Source: Phaffia rhodozyma (Eukaryota; Basidiomycota; Tremellomycetes; Cystofilobasidiales; Mrakiaceae). From it: a DNA stretch of 64,000 nt. Where the stretch lies: positions 2,546,001 through 2,610,000 of the forward strand of contig JACGZH010000001.1 in the NCBI GenBank assembly GCA_014706385.1, written 5' to 3'. Shown in pieces: positions 23,437-35,000 of this stretch (position 1 is its first letter; the number at the start of each line of letters is the position of its first letter). Made by a program: the position numbers and the translations under genes. Under the pieces are notes generated by a model. That model had not been told where the DNA came from and searched no databases. It saw only the letters and a list, made by a program, of their open reading frames with translations.

Positions 23437-25651
23437 ATGGACACAACCGAACGCTCTACAGGCAGAAGGATCATTATCGCGCTCGATCTGGACTCGTTCT
23501 GTAAGATGGTTCGCTCGATGTTGTTTCAAACATGCCTGTCATAAAGCAGCCTGCTAAGGATTTTGTTTCCTCACAAGATGTCTCGAGTGAACGGATCCGG
23601 GACCCGTCCCTCTTGGGCAAGCCGATCGGGATCCAGCAAAAGGCTATCCTTGCCACATGCTCCTACGAGGCCAGGGCAAGAGGTGTAGGAAAGCTCATGT
23701 CAGTCAAGGAAGCAAAGAAACATTGCAAGTCGTTCTGCTTGAAGATGCACACAACGTCACGAGAGCTGACTTTCATCGCTTTCGTCCATCCCCTCTGGAC
23801 GCGTTTGTCCGATTTCCGACGCGTACGTTCACAGGTCCAGAGGTTTGCCCATCATCATCATAAACTTGTAACCTTGGCCAACTAGAGCTGACATTCTGAG
23901 CGCAATTGGTGGTTCTGTTTCTAGTTGATTCTTGTCAATGGAGAAGATCTCACGCTCTACCGAAGACACTCCCGGCTCGTCTTTCGACTTGTCAGGTCCC
24001 TAGTAGGCACTCAAGTAGAGAAACTAGGAATGGACGAGCTCTTTATCGACGTGACATCACTCATCGACCTTCATCTCTTTCAACTGGAAGCCGGATCGGA
24101 CGTACGAGAGTCTCAAGACGGCCGAAGGTGGTTCCAGCTTGACTCAACTCCGGACGCAGGGTTCTGGTACATCCCCTATACATGGGAAGGCCATCTCATC
24201 CTCTCACCCACCGCTTCCACCAGTCCTACACCCGAATCCATAGTAGGACACAGCTGCGTGCCCTATCAGCTCGCTTCTCACCTTGCGGCCTATATCCGCT
24301 CCCGAATTTTTGCAGACGTTGGACTAACCAGCTCGGCCGGAATCTCTCACAACAAGCTTCTGGCCAAGCTGATCGCCTCGGTTCACAAGCCAGCCCAGCA
24401 GACTTCGATTGATCTAACGCTCGAGGACTGGCCTCTAAGTGACGAGATACAGGCTCGAATAACAGCGTTTACGGGCGCATATCAACTGAGATCTTTACCT
24501 GGATTTGGGCGCTCGATTGAGAAACAAATTCAGAATGTCCTTTGCGCTTCTACTCTCAATCGTACTTTTCCGCTCTCTTCCGAAGAGGATGGCCCCCCCT
24601 TGGATCCACTGAGTCTGACCGTCTCTCAAACGATTGAACATCTCTCGCGCGCTCAGTTCCGAGCGATGTATCCTACCCAACAGGCTGACTCGTTGTGGGA
24701 CCTTCTATATGGAATAGATAAGGAGCCTATCCGACCGTCACCCGATTACCCTGCTCAAACGTCCGTCGAGGATTCGTTTGCATTGGATCCCCGATTTGAT
24801 TGGGTCCGAGTTAGGAAAGAGACCAGGCGACTGCTGCATTCTCTCCTCGTTCGGCTTGAAGGGGAACTGATGAATGATGATTCGGTCCAGTCAGCTTCAC
24901 TTTGCACATCCTCATCATCAAAATATTCAGATAACGTTCATGGTCCGATCAAATTTGTTCGGTTCTACGAAACCCTCCGTCTGTCCGTTCGGCGATCGTT
25001 CGGGAAGCCAATACCTTCAGGTCTGAAGAACTCACAATCTACACTTATGCCAGTGTTCGTGTATGACTGGAAACTGTCAATCGGCGAACGGGTAGATCGG
25101 ATGCTAGGCAACGCAGACTCGAAGAGCGTCGGAGGTGGAGGCGTCATAGGAGCTTTGCTAAGAGGACTTTTGGGATCAAACCCGAACGGAGAGTTTGAGC
25201 TATATGTGTAAGTCTACATAAGGAGAGGAACTCCTGGCCTGGAGCTCGTCCACTGACAACGCTTGTTTGTTCACGGCTTTTTGCTTCTTACTCAACGTAT
25301 AGAATAAATGTGGCAGCTACATCGCTTGTTGTTGATCTTCCCCAGACCCTCTTCGGATTCTCAGATTCTTTAAAGGCATCTTCCAACGGGACAATTCAAC
25401 CAGTCAAACACATAGCTCCCGTCGCTTTTCCTCCCGAACTCGACTTGCCCACCTTACTCGAGCTTCCTAGAGATATCCGATTGGACGTCCTCCATTCTTT
25501 CGGTCTGACCGAGGCTGATCTCACTCAAGCTCGACGGACACTTGACTCTGCCGAACGGGGCGTGAAACGTAAACTATTGGGCCATTCCTCAGACGAATCC
25601 TGTGTGATAGGATCTCTGAAGAAACCAATCTGTCTAAGCGATTCCGAGTGA
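23437..25651 (+). CDS. POLI: Y-family DNA polymerase iota with C-terminal ubiquitin-binding motif
   Basis: Translesion DNA polymerase. Exon 1 (MDTTERSTGRRIIIALDLDS) ends in the DxDSF metal-binding motif. Splicing at 23501-23577 gives DLDSFYVSSERIRDP, restoring FYxxxE. IGIQQKAILATCSYEARARG and LILVNGEDLTLYRRHS match pol iota (QQK..VVTCNYEAR; LVNGEDLT) better than eta or kappa. The acidic pair is in EKLGMDELFIDVTSL. AGISHNKLLAKLIASVHKP and RSLPGFGRSIEKQI complete the palm and thumb. The little-finger domain ends FELYVINVAATSL across an intron (25209-25302). The end contains LDLPTLLELPRDIRLDVL, a ubiquitin-binding motif (UBM). Oddity: between KKHC (about 23730) and LILVNG (23924) no clean splice restores a typical sequence. 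The best option keeps about 30 extra residues to a gtacgt donor near 23822. Confidence 0.85.
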
Positions 25652-25695
25652 TGAGTGTGTGCGTAGCATGGCGCCAACCGGATACGGGCCATGAA

Positions 25696-25705
25696 GTCAC
25701 GTGAC
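25696..25705. promoter_or_regulatory. GTCACGTGAC palindrome
   Basis: Same 10-bp palindrome as at 11781, about 150 bp upstream of the F-box-like gene start and just after the polymerase iota stop. Confidence 0.55.
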
Positions 25706-25852
25706 TTTGAATCTCGGTCGGGCCTTTGATTGCCCGAGGGAGACTTCGAGGACAACAAAGTCATAGGCCAGTCTCCATATAAATCTTGCGATACCTTCTT
25801 TTGACCTTCGTTCGTCTCTCTCCAGGTTCATCTTGTCTGCTCTGAGATCGTC

Positions 25853-26921
25853 ATGAATGCTTTTGCTCAGCGCTCACCACTGGATATCCCAGAACTACTT
25901 TATCTTGTTTCGAACCACCTCTGTGCCAATCATTCGTCTGACCCAGCAAGCTTCCGCTCAATACTTCCTCTTCTCACCGTCAACCATCTCTTCCATGACA
26001 CTATCCTGCCGAAATTATATACATCCATAAAGTTAGCCGGATATGATGCCTGGCAACGGTTTCTCAAGAACGGCCGACCTGGTTGGTCGAGCGTCCTTGA
26101 GTTTGATCTTAGGATTACCGATCAGATCCTTGAATCTGGGCTCTGGAACCAGTTTCTGAATAGACTCGCTCAAGGAAGATTTCGGCGACTCAGAGTCTTG
26201 CATATCCTCTTCAATTGCTCATCGGCCGCTCGGGAGAAGCTCGAGAACGTACCTACAGATGGCAGTGAAGGAGGGGTAAACCTGGAAGGAATTCATCTCG
26301 AACTGACTGAGCTCAAACTCGACGGTACCCCTTCGGAATCACTCAAACGGACTTTGTTAAGTCCAATTAAAATGACCTATCAACACTTGTCCGTGTCCAT
26401 TTTTCAACTTCAGATCAACCCGCCAAACATGTCAATCCCAATACCCGTTCCAACGACCTCTCTACGACCGTCTGAGGATGAACAAAGACCATATGGTTCG
26501 ATGAACGTGCATCATATGAAGCCAACACTTTGGAGAAGACTTCCAACGAGTGTTGAGCGATTAAGTTTTCTCCTCAGCACGCCGTTCCCCTGTCCAAATT
26601 CTCTCACGCACCCATCCTGGCAAGGTGTTAGTACCTTCTTTCCTGTCTTAACACCTAATCTTTCGCGTGTCATCCGGAAGCAGATAACAGAGCGTGGCGC
26701 TTACATTTCTTTGGACTCTCCAGGAAAATGCTGCTTCCCAGCTCAAATTAATCACTAATTTCCTAACCGATTTAAAAGAGCGGCGGGCACTAGGCCAACA
26801 TCTTGGATTGAAAACGGTCGATCTGTCAGCGTTTGCAGGTTTGTCGAGAACATGGAGTGGAATGTTTGATGTAGTTGTCGAGGCAGCTGAGGCGATGGAA
26901 GGTCTGGAGGTGCTCGTATGA
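25853..26921 (+). CDS. F-box-like / leucine-rich hypothetical protein
   Basis: Start MNAFAQRSPLDIPELLYLVS resembles the F-box core used by fungal proteins (LDIPELL..I...L, then LLTVNHLFHDTILPKLYTSI). The rest is alternating leucine-rich sequence (FRRLRVLHILFNCSSAA, LELTELKLDG, VERLSFLLSTPF) without a clear repeat period. One intron (about 26628-26724, donor gttagt, acceptor ctccag) joins HPSWQG to ENAASQLKLITNFL. The end is EAAEAMEGLEVLV at 26921. Such proteins usually recruit substrates to SCF ubiquitin ligases, but no substrate can be inferred. Confidence 0.6.
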
Positions 26922-27563
26922 ATAAAGTTGTCTGTACACTCGCGCTATTTTTCAATTTGCCTATCGTTTGTCTTTGGTGTATCCTTTTTTTGATCCGATG
27001 TTGTATCAATCTTAGTGTTTGTCGCCTGACGCTACATGATCGTCACTCTACTATCTGTCAACCCAAAGCAACTTCGGTTTGACGATGAAGAACTCCGCTC
27101 CTCTCAAACTCTTGGGCTTCGTCTATTGTGTCATAATGTTTGCTACCCGGTCAAATGTCATCATTCCAAGTCAAAGAAAATTAGCAAGAGAAGAGTGACA
27201 GCGGGAGTGAGATAATTGTAGCAAGGAAAGAAGGCAATGCTTGGCTTCTTTCTCCTCGACTTGATCGTTTAATTCTCAACCAAAAAAGAAAAAGGGTGTG
27301 GTCGAGCTTGTGAGTGCGTGATGTCTCAGACTCAGCCTCTTAATCGCCTGTGATAGTCGGTGTTAGGGAAAAGAGTGGTTGTAGGTAGAGGTTTGTTGCG
27401 AGTGCAGGTCTTCTTTATATCAAGTGTAGTTGTATATTCTAGTATTTCCTCTACTTTACTGGATGATGCGTAGCTTGTTTCATGACGTCTTGTCGTTTAC
27501 TCTCTATCAGCTTATGGCCATTTCAAATTCTGGAGCTCGAGTCTAAATGCCATCGACAGATTC
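26922..27563. other. Gap between convergent F-box-like gene and ROK1
   Basis: 642 bp of 3' flank from both sides. AATAAA occurs right after the F-box-like stop (about 26931). No open frame or RNA gene was recognised. Confidence 0.5.
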
Positions 27564-29868
27564 CTACTCGTCATCCCCACTTTCTTGATCCCCCTTTGTC
27601 TTCCGTCTCTTGCTTCCCTCGACCATCTCCCGTCTCTTGGTAGCCTTCTGTCGGCCGAGACCACTTCCGGCGGCCGTTCGGACTTCCATTCGATCCGTCG
27701 GTTTCTTCTGAAGCTTTCTGCGGTCCTTCTTTGATGGATTCTTCAGCGCAAGCATCCATTCTGGGACCTCACAGCCTGATTGTCGCATCACATTAGCGAT
27801 CCTGATCAAAGGTTCAAAGAGTAGACTCGATGCAGTGTCAGCTTTTCCTTGTCTTATGAGGCCCAACACGGATCGTAGGGCTGGTGAATCCATGGCAAAC
27901 GAAGCTTACATCTTGAGATTGGCGCCGTCCTCATTGTTGAAGAATGTAATTGCCTGACCATCTCGACCTGCTCGTCCCGTTCGACCTGAAGAGTAACAGC
28001 AAGAAGCAAGAGTTATTACACCTCCGTACTTTTTTTTCCTCTCTCGTGACAAAGAAATGAAACCCGCTTCACATACCAATTCGATGAACGTAGCTCTGAA
28101 CACCGGCTGGGAAATCGTAGTTGACCACAACTTCGACACCTCTAAAGTCCATACCTCGACCCATCAACTCTGTGCAGATCAAAACCCAGACTTTTCCTTC
28201 CCTGAACTCTCGAACAACCTTGTCCCTCTGCTCGGGGGTTCGCTCTGAGTGGATGACATCAAGCGCGAACCCGTCGTAGACGAGCTCGTGGAAAAGATCA
28301 TTCGCTCGTTGAATGGATTGGACGAAAATTAAGCACGGAGGTGGAAGGGATCCTGCTTTGAGGAGTGATCGAAGAGCATGCAGTTTGCCGTTCTCGGTAG
28401 CCGTGTAGATTAGCTTCTGGGAAATTTTGGATGTCACCGCATCCCTGAGCAACGCAAGAGTGACGTTAGATGCATGCATGAACTATGATGGATCAATATA
28501 TGTAGAGATGCTCACTTTATTCCAACAACCAATCTGATGCCGTCTCCCTTGCCGAGTCCTCGGGCGATCTCCTCGAGTGTACTAGGAAGAGTGGCGGTGA
28601 AGAGATATCGCTTTAGCTCAGCCGAGGTCAAATGAGAGAGAATTTCATCCATGATGGGCAAGAACGTCGAGTCGAGTAATCGATCGGCTTCATCCATGAT
28701 CAGATGAGTAGTGCTATATGGGGACGGAAGTTATAGTTGAGGATGACTATGGGAGTTAGTACGGGTTCTGGAGGATTAGGCGCACCCGTGATAGGTTTGA
28801 AACCTCACCTTTCCAGAGACAAAGATTTGTCCTTAATCGTTTGCATCAATCTTTGAGGCGTACAAATTAGGATATCTGCCAAACACAACGACATGGGAAG
28901 AATCAACCAATGAGTCATCGAGTGTTTCCTTCACGTCTGTCCCTCTCTATCTCGGCCCTCAAGGATAAATACAGCCGGAACGAACCAATATCTCCGTTGA
29001 CCACAGTATCTTGGTTAGCTTTGCTCAGCACCACCGTCCTCCATTTTCGTCCCTTAGTCAACTTGGCACACTCGTTCTGAATCTGCAAAGCCAACTCCCG
29101 AGTGGGAGACACGATAAGTGCGCGAGGAGATTTCGATGTCGAACTGGACGACGAAGACGTAGACGCTTTAGACTCTGACTTGAGGGACGACGCCGGTTGA
29201 CGAAGCAGAGTGAGAAGAGGCAGCAGGTAAGAAATCGTTTTTCCTGATCCGGTAGGAGCCAAAGCGGTAAGGTCTCGTCCCTATAATTTTTTCACAAATG
29301 AAAAAGCAATGATCAAAACAGAAACGACGTCAGCTAAAGAGACGTCGGATCCAAATCCCCTGTTTGTGAGAAAAGTTAACGTGAACAATGTCGCAGAAAA
29401 ACTTACAGCCATGATCACACTTCCCGCACCTCGTCCAACTTCGCTCATCTCAGTGATTCCCATTTCAGCCAAGTTTCTGATGATATATGGCGGTGGCGAG
29501 TGTAGTTCGACAAATTCTTCAAGTGAGGCCAACGGAGTTGGTGCAGCTCTACCTGTCAGATTCACTCGGTGTGTAGGTGTCGGTAGAATTCGAGGAGCAA
29601 CCGCTCTCATCGGTTTCTCCTCTCGCTTCCTTTTCTTCCCATCGGATGCTGATTCATTTTGACCAGTACCGGCATCAGCACCTACGTTAAAGAAGTCAAG
29701 TGCCGCAGGTAAAGCGTGGGAGGTCGGAGGAACGGAGGAATCCGAGGTGGCAGTTGGGTTTGCGGAGGTAGCTGATTGTGTGGATTTGAAGAGCGCTTGA
29801 ACCTGGTTATTTTTGTTAGACTTTTTAGAGAAGTGAGTTCCCTGTGTGAGAAGCTTAAATGGATCCAT
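27564..29868 (-). CDS. ROK1: DEAD-box ATP-dependent RNA helicase ROK1 (DDX52)
   Basis: Nucleolar helicase for 18S rRNA processing. It starts MDPFKLLTQGTHFSKK, followed by a low-complexity N-terminus and a basic patch (KKRKREE). Motifs in order: APTGSGKT (I), PTRELALQ (Ia), ILICTPQRLMQTI, MDEADRLLD (II), LFTATLPST (III, Thr instead of Ser), CLIFVQSIQRA (IV), LICTELMGRGMDF (V) and YVHRIGRTGRAGRDG (VI). The end QSGCEVPEWMLALKNPSKKD is typical of Rok1 and is followed by a very basic tail. About six introns; for example SVIMA joins GRDLTALAPTGSGKT across about 29280-29408. All catalytic motifs are intact. An upstream CACGTG is at 30041. Confidence 0.92.
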
Positions 29869-30872
29869 CGTAGGAGAGCAGCAGCACAGAATTGGACAAG
29901 GTGAAAGAGTGAGGTTAGAGGTTATAGGTTGATTGATGGTCTGTTTGAGGAGAAATCGAAAAATGTTGCAGAATGGAATCCTCGCTCAGCCTGACACGAA
30001 AGCGGTGAGCTTGACAAGATTCGTGTGCTTAGTCAGCTAACACGTGGTTTCATGTTTCATAGTCCTCTTCTTTGACCTGATGTTACATTGAACACATAAA
30101 GATAGCATACATCCTATCGGTTTACAACGACGTACAGAACTACAACGCTTCCTGTCAAAGTCTCAACTCCGTACAGACATGTGCGCAGGTAAATCGAATG
30201 TATGGAGCATAAGGACTCTTGATCAAACTCAACCAAACGAAACGGCAAGTTTCAACCTATACTAAAAGTTCAGGAATGTAGTGAAATCCAGAGCAAGGTC
30301 GGTCAGTATCAACTACTTGGTAAAACTTATCGAAGTTAAGATTGGAAGAAAGATGGGATGCCAGGGATTCGTCAGAGGTGTCGAGTTAAGTTTGAGATGA
30401 CGGCTTTTTGTCCTCAGTAAATTCGGAACAGGTCTGAGAAGTATTTCATCATTGAAACCCTGGCAAGGGAAGGGAAGGAAGAGTGGCCCAAACGGATGGT
30501 TGACTAACCTGATGGCATTGAAGCCGTAGAGCTCTTAGGCGGTGGTTTTATGGAGAAATCTTTTATCACTACTTTACCAAAGCGAGGAAAAGACAGGGTC
30601 AGCATTGGCTTGTTCACATGGGTGTAAGGCAAAAAAAAAGGTTTCAGACAGGCGATGGATGTTCAGATAGGGGTGAAAGACTAATTTCGATGATGATATT
30701 CAGCAGTTCCCTAGTAGAGGAGTCTGATTGAACTATGCATTTATGACTATCATCCTTGACAATATACGGACCAAGTCCTCCTCAGCCGTGATGGATTGAA
30801 CAAAGGGAAGGCACTTACAAGGTAGTAAACAGTCCAACGTAGGAAAAGACAGAAGACATATACAAAAATGAA
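29869..30872. other. 1-kb gap between ROK1 and DPH3, with a doubtful small minus-strand gene
   Basis: Holds the ROK1 promoter (CACGTG at 30041-30046, 173 bp upstream). On the minus strand, after the DPH3 stop, ATG at about 30855 opens MSSVFSYVGLFTT before a consensus gtaagt donor. A possible exon follows (ELLNIIIEI after ctactag). A separate frame near 30530-30605 reads MLTLSFPRFGKVVIKDFS and ends at a gttagt donor. These look exon-like but I could not join them into one clean frame, and no family is recognised. They may be only the DPH3 3' end. Confidence 0.3.
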
Positions 30873-31316
30873 CTAGTCACCGTCCTTCAATCCGACAAGC
30901 TCAAGACCCTTGGCCACGGCATCAACCTCAGCGGAAGCAGGCTTGACGGTCTCGGATGCGGCAGAGTGGAAAGAGACCGTGGAGGAGGCTGGCGAGCCGG
31001 GAACATCCTCGCCTTCGTCATCTTCTGAATCTTCATAATCTTCCCAGTCAAGCTGTGTAATCGAAAGAAACCCAAGGAACACTGAGTTATGGATACTCTA
31101 AGTTTCGAAGAACTGAGACAAAATTTCACGAACAGGATCAAATATCACTCGAACAATCAACGAGCAAGAAGGGCACGTAGCAATCTCCTCGCCGTCCCTC
31201 AGATCGAGTTTAGAAATCTCGAATCGATCGCCACAAGGGCAGGGGAAATGGAAGACCCGCTTGATGGCATCCCAAGTGAAATCCTCAATTTCAACTTCAT
31301 CATAGTATGCAACCAT
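30873..31316 (-). CDS. DPH3: Diphthamide biosynthesis protein 3 (CSL zinc protein)
   Basis: Electron carrier for the first step of diphthamide formation on eEF2 and a partner of Elongator (Kti11). It starts [20 protein letters not shown], has the CSL zinc ligands in [11 protein letters not shown] and [16 protein letters not shown], and continues after one intron (about 31053-31139, gttcgt...acag) with [16 protein letters not shown]. The acidic/Ser-rich C-terminus ends at LKDGD. Both Cys pairs (CxC and CxxC) are present, and length matches the family with a fungal tail of about 45 residues. Confidence 0.94.
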
Positions 31317-32071
31317 GATACCGAAGGGAGCTCAACAACAACAAAGGTTAAGACTTCACCAAAGGAGAAGGATATGAGTGAGTACACACTACTCTTTACA
31401 GAGTGTCTGGGTCGCTGTTAGAGCAAGCGAGGAAATGTAGCCCGTCCAATTTTTGCCGGATTTTCTTGTCACTGCCAGCCCGGTTCAAACTCCGCTAACC
31501 CTAACAAAGACCTTCACTACTGATCTCTCTTTGCCAGCTCAAACCTCTCATCATTTGCTTTGATATTGATAACATAAGAATCTACTCTGTTAGGCCGCGT
31601 AAATGGTCCTTTCTCCTTGATTAAGTAGTAAACTCTGAATGCTTCTCTAATTCAAATCAGTTGAAGTCGAGCCGTCTGCAGAACGCACTCGCACTGACAC
31701 GATCTGAGACGGCTTCTGAGCAGTATACGTTGATTCGGTTGGATCTTTGATAGATTTCAAGCAGGATTACAACAGAATGTAAATGATGATACATTTTCCA
31801 TAGTATAATGCAGACACTGATTGATTCATATATAAAGGAGTAACATGATGATAATGATGGCCATTGTCTGGAAAAACGGACTGGTATATGTGATAATGAC
31901 AAAAGTTAGAGAGTATAAAAGTCCTCTGAGTGGGAACACGTAGGCAGAGAAATTAGAGCGCGCAGGATTGAAACTCGCAGCGATAGATGCGACAGGAACG
32001 GTAAATCAAGGGAGCAGCACAAAGCAAGAAAGAATGATAACAGAAACAAGACTGAAGGACAATGAAAAAAA
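31317..32071. other. Gap upstream of DPH3 and downstream of INCENP
   Basis: 755 bp between a minus-strand start and the stop of the next minus-strand gene. It is more A+T-rich than the flanking coding DNA at about 31540-31910. No gene or RNA was recognised. Confidence 0.45.
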
Positions 32072-35000
32072 CTATTGAAGCTTCTTGAACCCCATCTTTT
32101 TGGCATACTCGGCCTCTTCTCGGGCGGTAATACCATCTTTTGACCAATTTGCCGAACTACTTCTTGGCCGGAACTTGCTTGCTTTGACCCGGAAGACCTC
32201 CTCTGTTGATAAAATGAAACAGCGTATCAATGCACAGAAACATCAGTGATCTATGGACACACGTTCGTCTAAATCAGAAAAGGAAGCAAAGCGCACCCAT
32301 GGCAAGAGGCTTCATTGGTCCAAAGATATCATCCGGGTTGAAAGTCTCCTGCTCTTTCAGAGCGGCCTTCATCGATGGTGATGTTGTCCAAACCGGGAAC
32401 TGCGCATGCTTCTGCGCTCGATCTTCATCCTCCGAGTCTGAGTATTCACTCGCAATATCAGGCAACTCGATAGCTTCGGACTCTCCGTTTTGCTCACCCG
32501 CTGGCAGCTTGGACTGAGATTGAGCAAGGATGAGGGCACGTCGTTGTGCCTGAAGAACAGACTGCCCACCCTGAGCTTGGGATGTTCTGGTGCTCTGAGT
32601 CTTGGCCATGTCCGATAGGCGAACTGGACCACTAGCAATTCCGTTGATGACCCGGATTGTAGAAGGACCAGCATTGGATTGTGATTGAGACGGTTGAGAT
32701 TGTTGTTGAGATTGGTTTGATGTCGTGAATTGCTGTGAAGACGGACCGGAGGACGGAGGGAGATGCCGGAAGGACGGATTTACTTTAGTCTTGTTAGTAG
32801 AAGAAGTCAAACCGCCAACGGGCTTGTTCGGAAGGTTAGCGGTTGCCGAGCTTTTGGGACCAGTGGAAGAAGCGAGCCATTTGGGCGCCGAGGCGGACGA
32901 TGCCTTCTCAGCCGCCAGCTTGCGTTTCTTGACCTCCTCTTCCGCAGCTCGAGCCTGAAGGGTCGCAAAAGAAAGAGAACTAGTTAGTGTACTACTTTCT
33001 AATGGAGGCGTGGATGCGTTCTTACCTTTGTCTCTCTTGTCTTCTTGTCTCTCTCCTCTCTCTCCTTCCGTTTTCTCTCGACATCAGCCATCCTAGCCTT
33101 CCGGTCGGCAGTCTCTTGAGCCTTCTTGAGTTTCTCTTCCTCTTCTCTTGCCTTCTCTTCAGCTGCTTTTTGAGCGGCGGCTCGCATTCTAGTCTGCTCA
33201 TGGACTTTACTGATAGCGGTCCTACGATCCTTCAGGTCTTGTTCCTGTAGTATTCAATGTTACACAAATATCAGTATTCTCAGATTAACTCCATCACACG
33301 AAATACAGAAGAGCGTCTTCACCTTTTTGGCAGCTTCAGCAGCCAGCTGGACACTCTTTGGCGGGTCCACCTTGGGTTTCTTTCCTAGAACCTTTGCAGC
33401 AAAGTTAGTACCCTGCGCATACACGCTCGCTGGTGCAGACCCGGATGCATTGAGTTGCTCGGTGGGAGGAGCAGATACAGAAGAGGGAGCAGGAGCAGGA
33501 GCAGGAACAGCAGTAACAGCAACAATATGTGATCGAGGGGCGGGGGCAGGAGGGCTATTAGCAGGTGTAGTTGTTTCGTCGACGACAATGATTAGATCAT
33601 CGTCAAAGAACGCGGGTGGTGTGGTGAACGGTACAGTTCGAGTAGACGGGTATTTGGGCGAAGGTGGTACGGAGCGAGGGAGAGAAGCTTTCGATTGAAC
33701 AGCAGGAGCGAAAGGAGGAGAAGGAGGAGGAGAAGCTTCTTTCGCAGAAGGAACAGTTCCTCGTGCAGGCGAAGGAGCGATTGAAAGGACAGTCTCTTCA
33801 CGAGAAGAAATCATCTCTTCCTCGACTTCCAGTGGAGAGATGGATCGTTTACGGGGAGACGATGAACGCTCTCGAACAGATGAGGAACGCTCCCTAATCG
33901 GTGAAGATGGTTCTTGAGGCCCTGGAGGTGCCTCCTGTTCGGGCACAGCTTCTTCGATCAAGACTGACTTACTCTCCTGAGTGATAGCAGGCGCCGGTTC
34001 AGGCACAGGGGACGATTCCTGAGCCGGGGGTTCGACCGTCAAGAGAGAAAATCCGTTTGCGCCAGACATCGTCGCTCTACTAGTCGAGCCAAGTAGTGTA
34101 CTCGAAACCGAACTCATCCGTCCTACTGTACCGAGTCCTAAAGAAGCCACCGACCCTCCAGCCCATCGATTCCTCGCGTTCTCTTTGTTAGCCTCCTCCC
34201 TAGCCTTCATCTCATCCATCATTTGCTGGAGACGACTTCGGCCATCGACAGAGACAGCCACAGGAGAGGTTAAGTTCTGAGCGCTCGATGAACCCGCAAT
34301 GGAAGCCCTAATGGTCGAAAGCATAGGAAGGGTGGAGGAAGATTGGTCATCGGTTTTTGAGATCTTTGAAGGACGAGATACGACCGGCTCTTCGGTCGGA
34401 GCGGGTTGGTTGAGTGGTTGCTCGGTCGCCGTCATCAAAGAGAAAGACTCGGTTTCAAACGTGTCCCCAGACTTCCTTTTTGACGAAGGGACTCCCCTGA
34501 CGCCCCCGATGCCGGAGATCCGGCTGAGGCCAAGACTTGTGGCGGAGGGTAAGGCGCTCTCGCGTCTATCGATCACAGACGATGAGGCGGCTTGAGATAG
34601 TCGGCTTGAAGCGCTAGGTCCGTTGTAGACCTTATTTAACCAGGAACTCTGAACGACAGGTCGGACAACGGGGGTGGGAGGTTCTTGGGATTTTAAGGAT
34701 GGTGCAGCAGCGGATTGAGAGACTTCTTGAGGAGCAGAGATAGAGGTTGACTCCAAGACTGATCCCAGAACGGGAACTGGGGATACAACAGCGGCAGTGG
34801 ACTTTGAATCAGAAAGAGACACCTTCCTCTCCGCGGACCGACGGCCAGTATGGGAGGCGGTCCTAGGGGTTACTGTGCTCTCAGCCGTCTCGGCGGCGTC
34901 TTTGAGCTGCTCTATTGAGTTATGTTCGGCGTCCAGAGTCAAACCGTCTTGTTCCTTTGCATTCGGATGAGCGTCTCCAGCCAACTCCTCTCCTCTCTGT

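Noticed and set aside
32725..33250. Plus-strand frames opposite the INCENP C-terminal half
   Set aside because: The opposite strand has the clear IN-box and charged helix; these are shadows.
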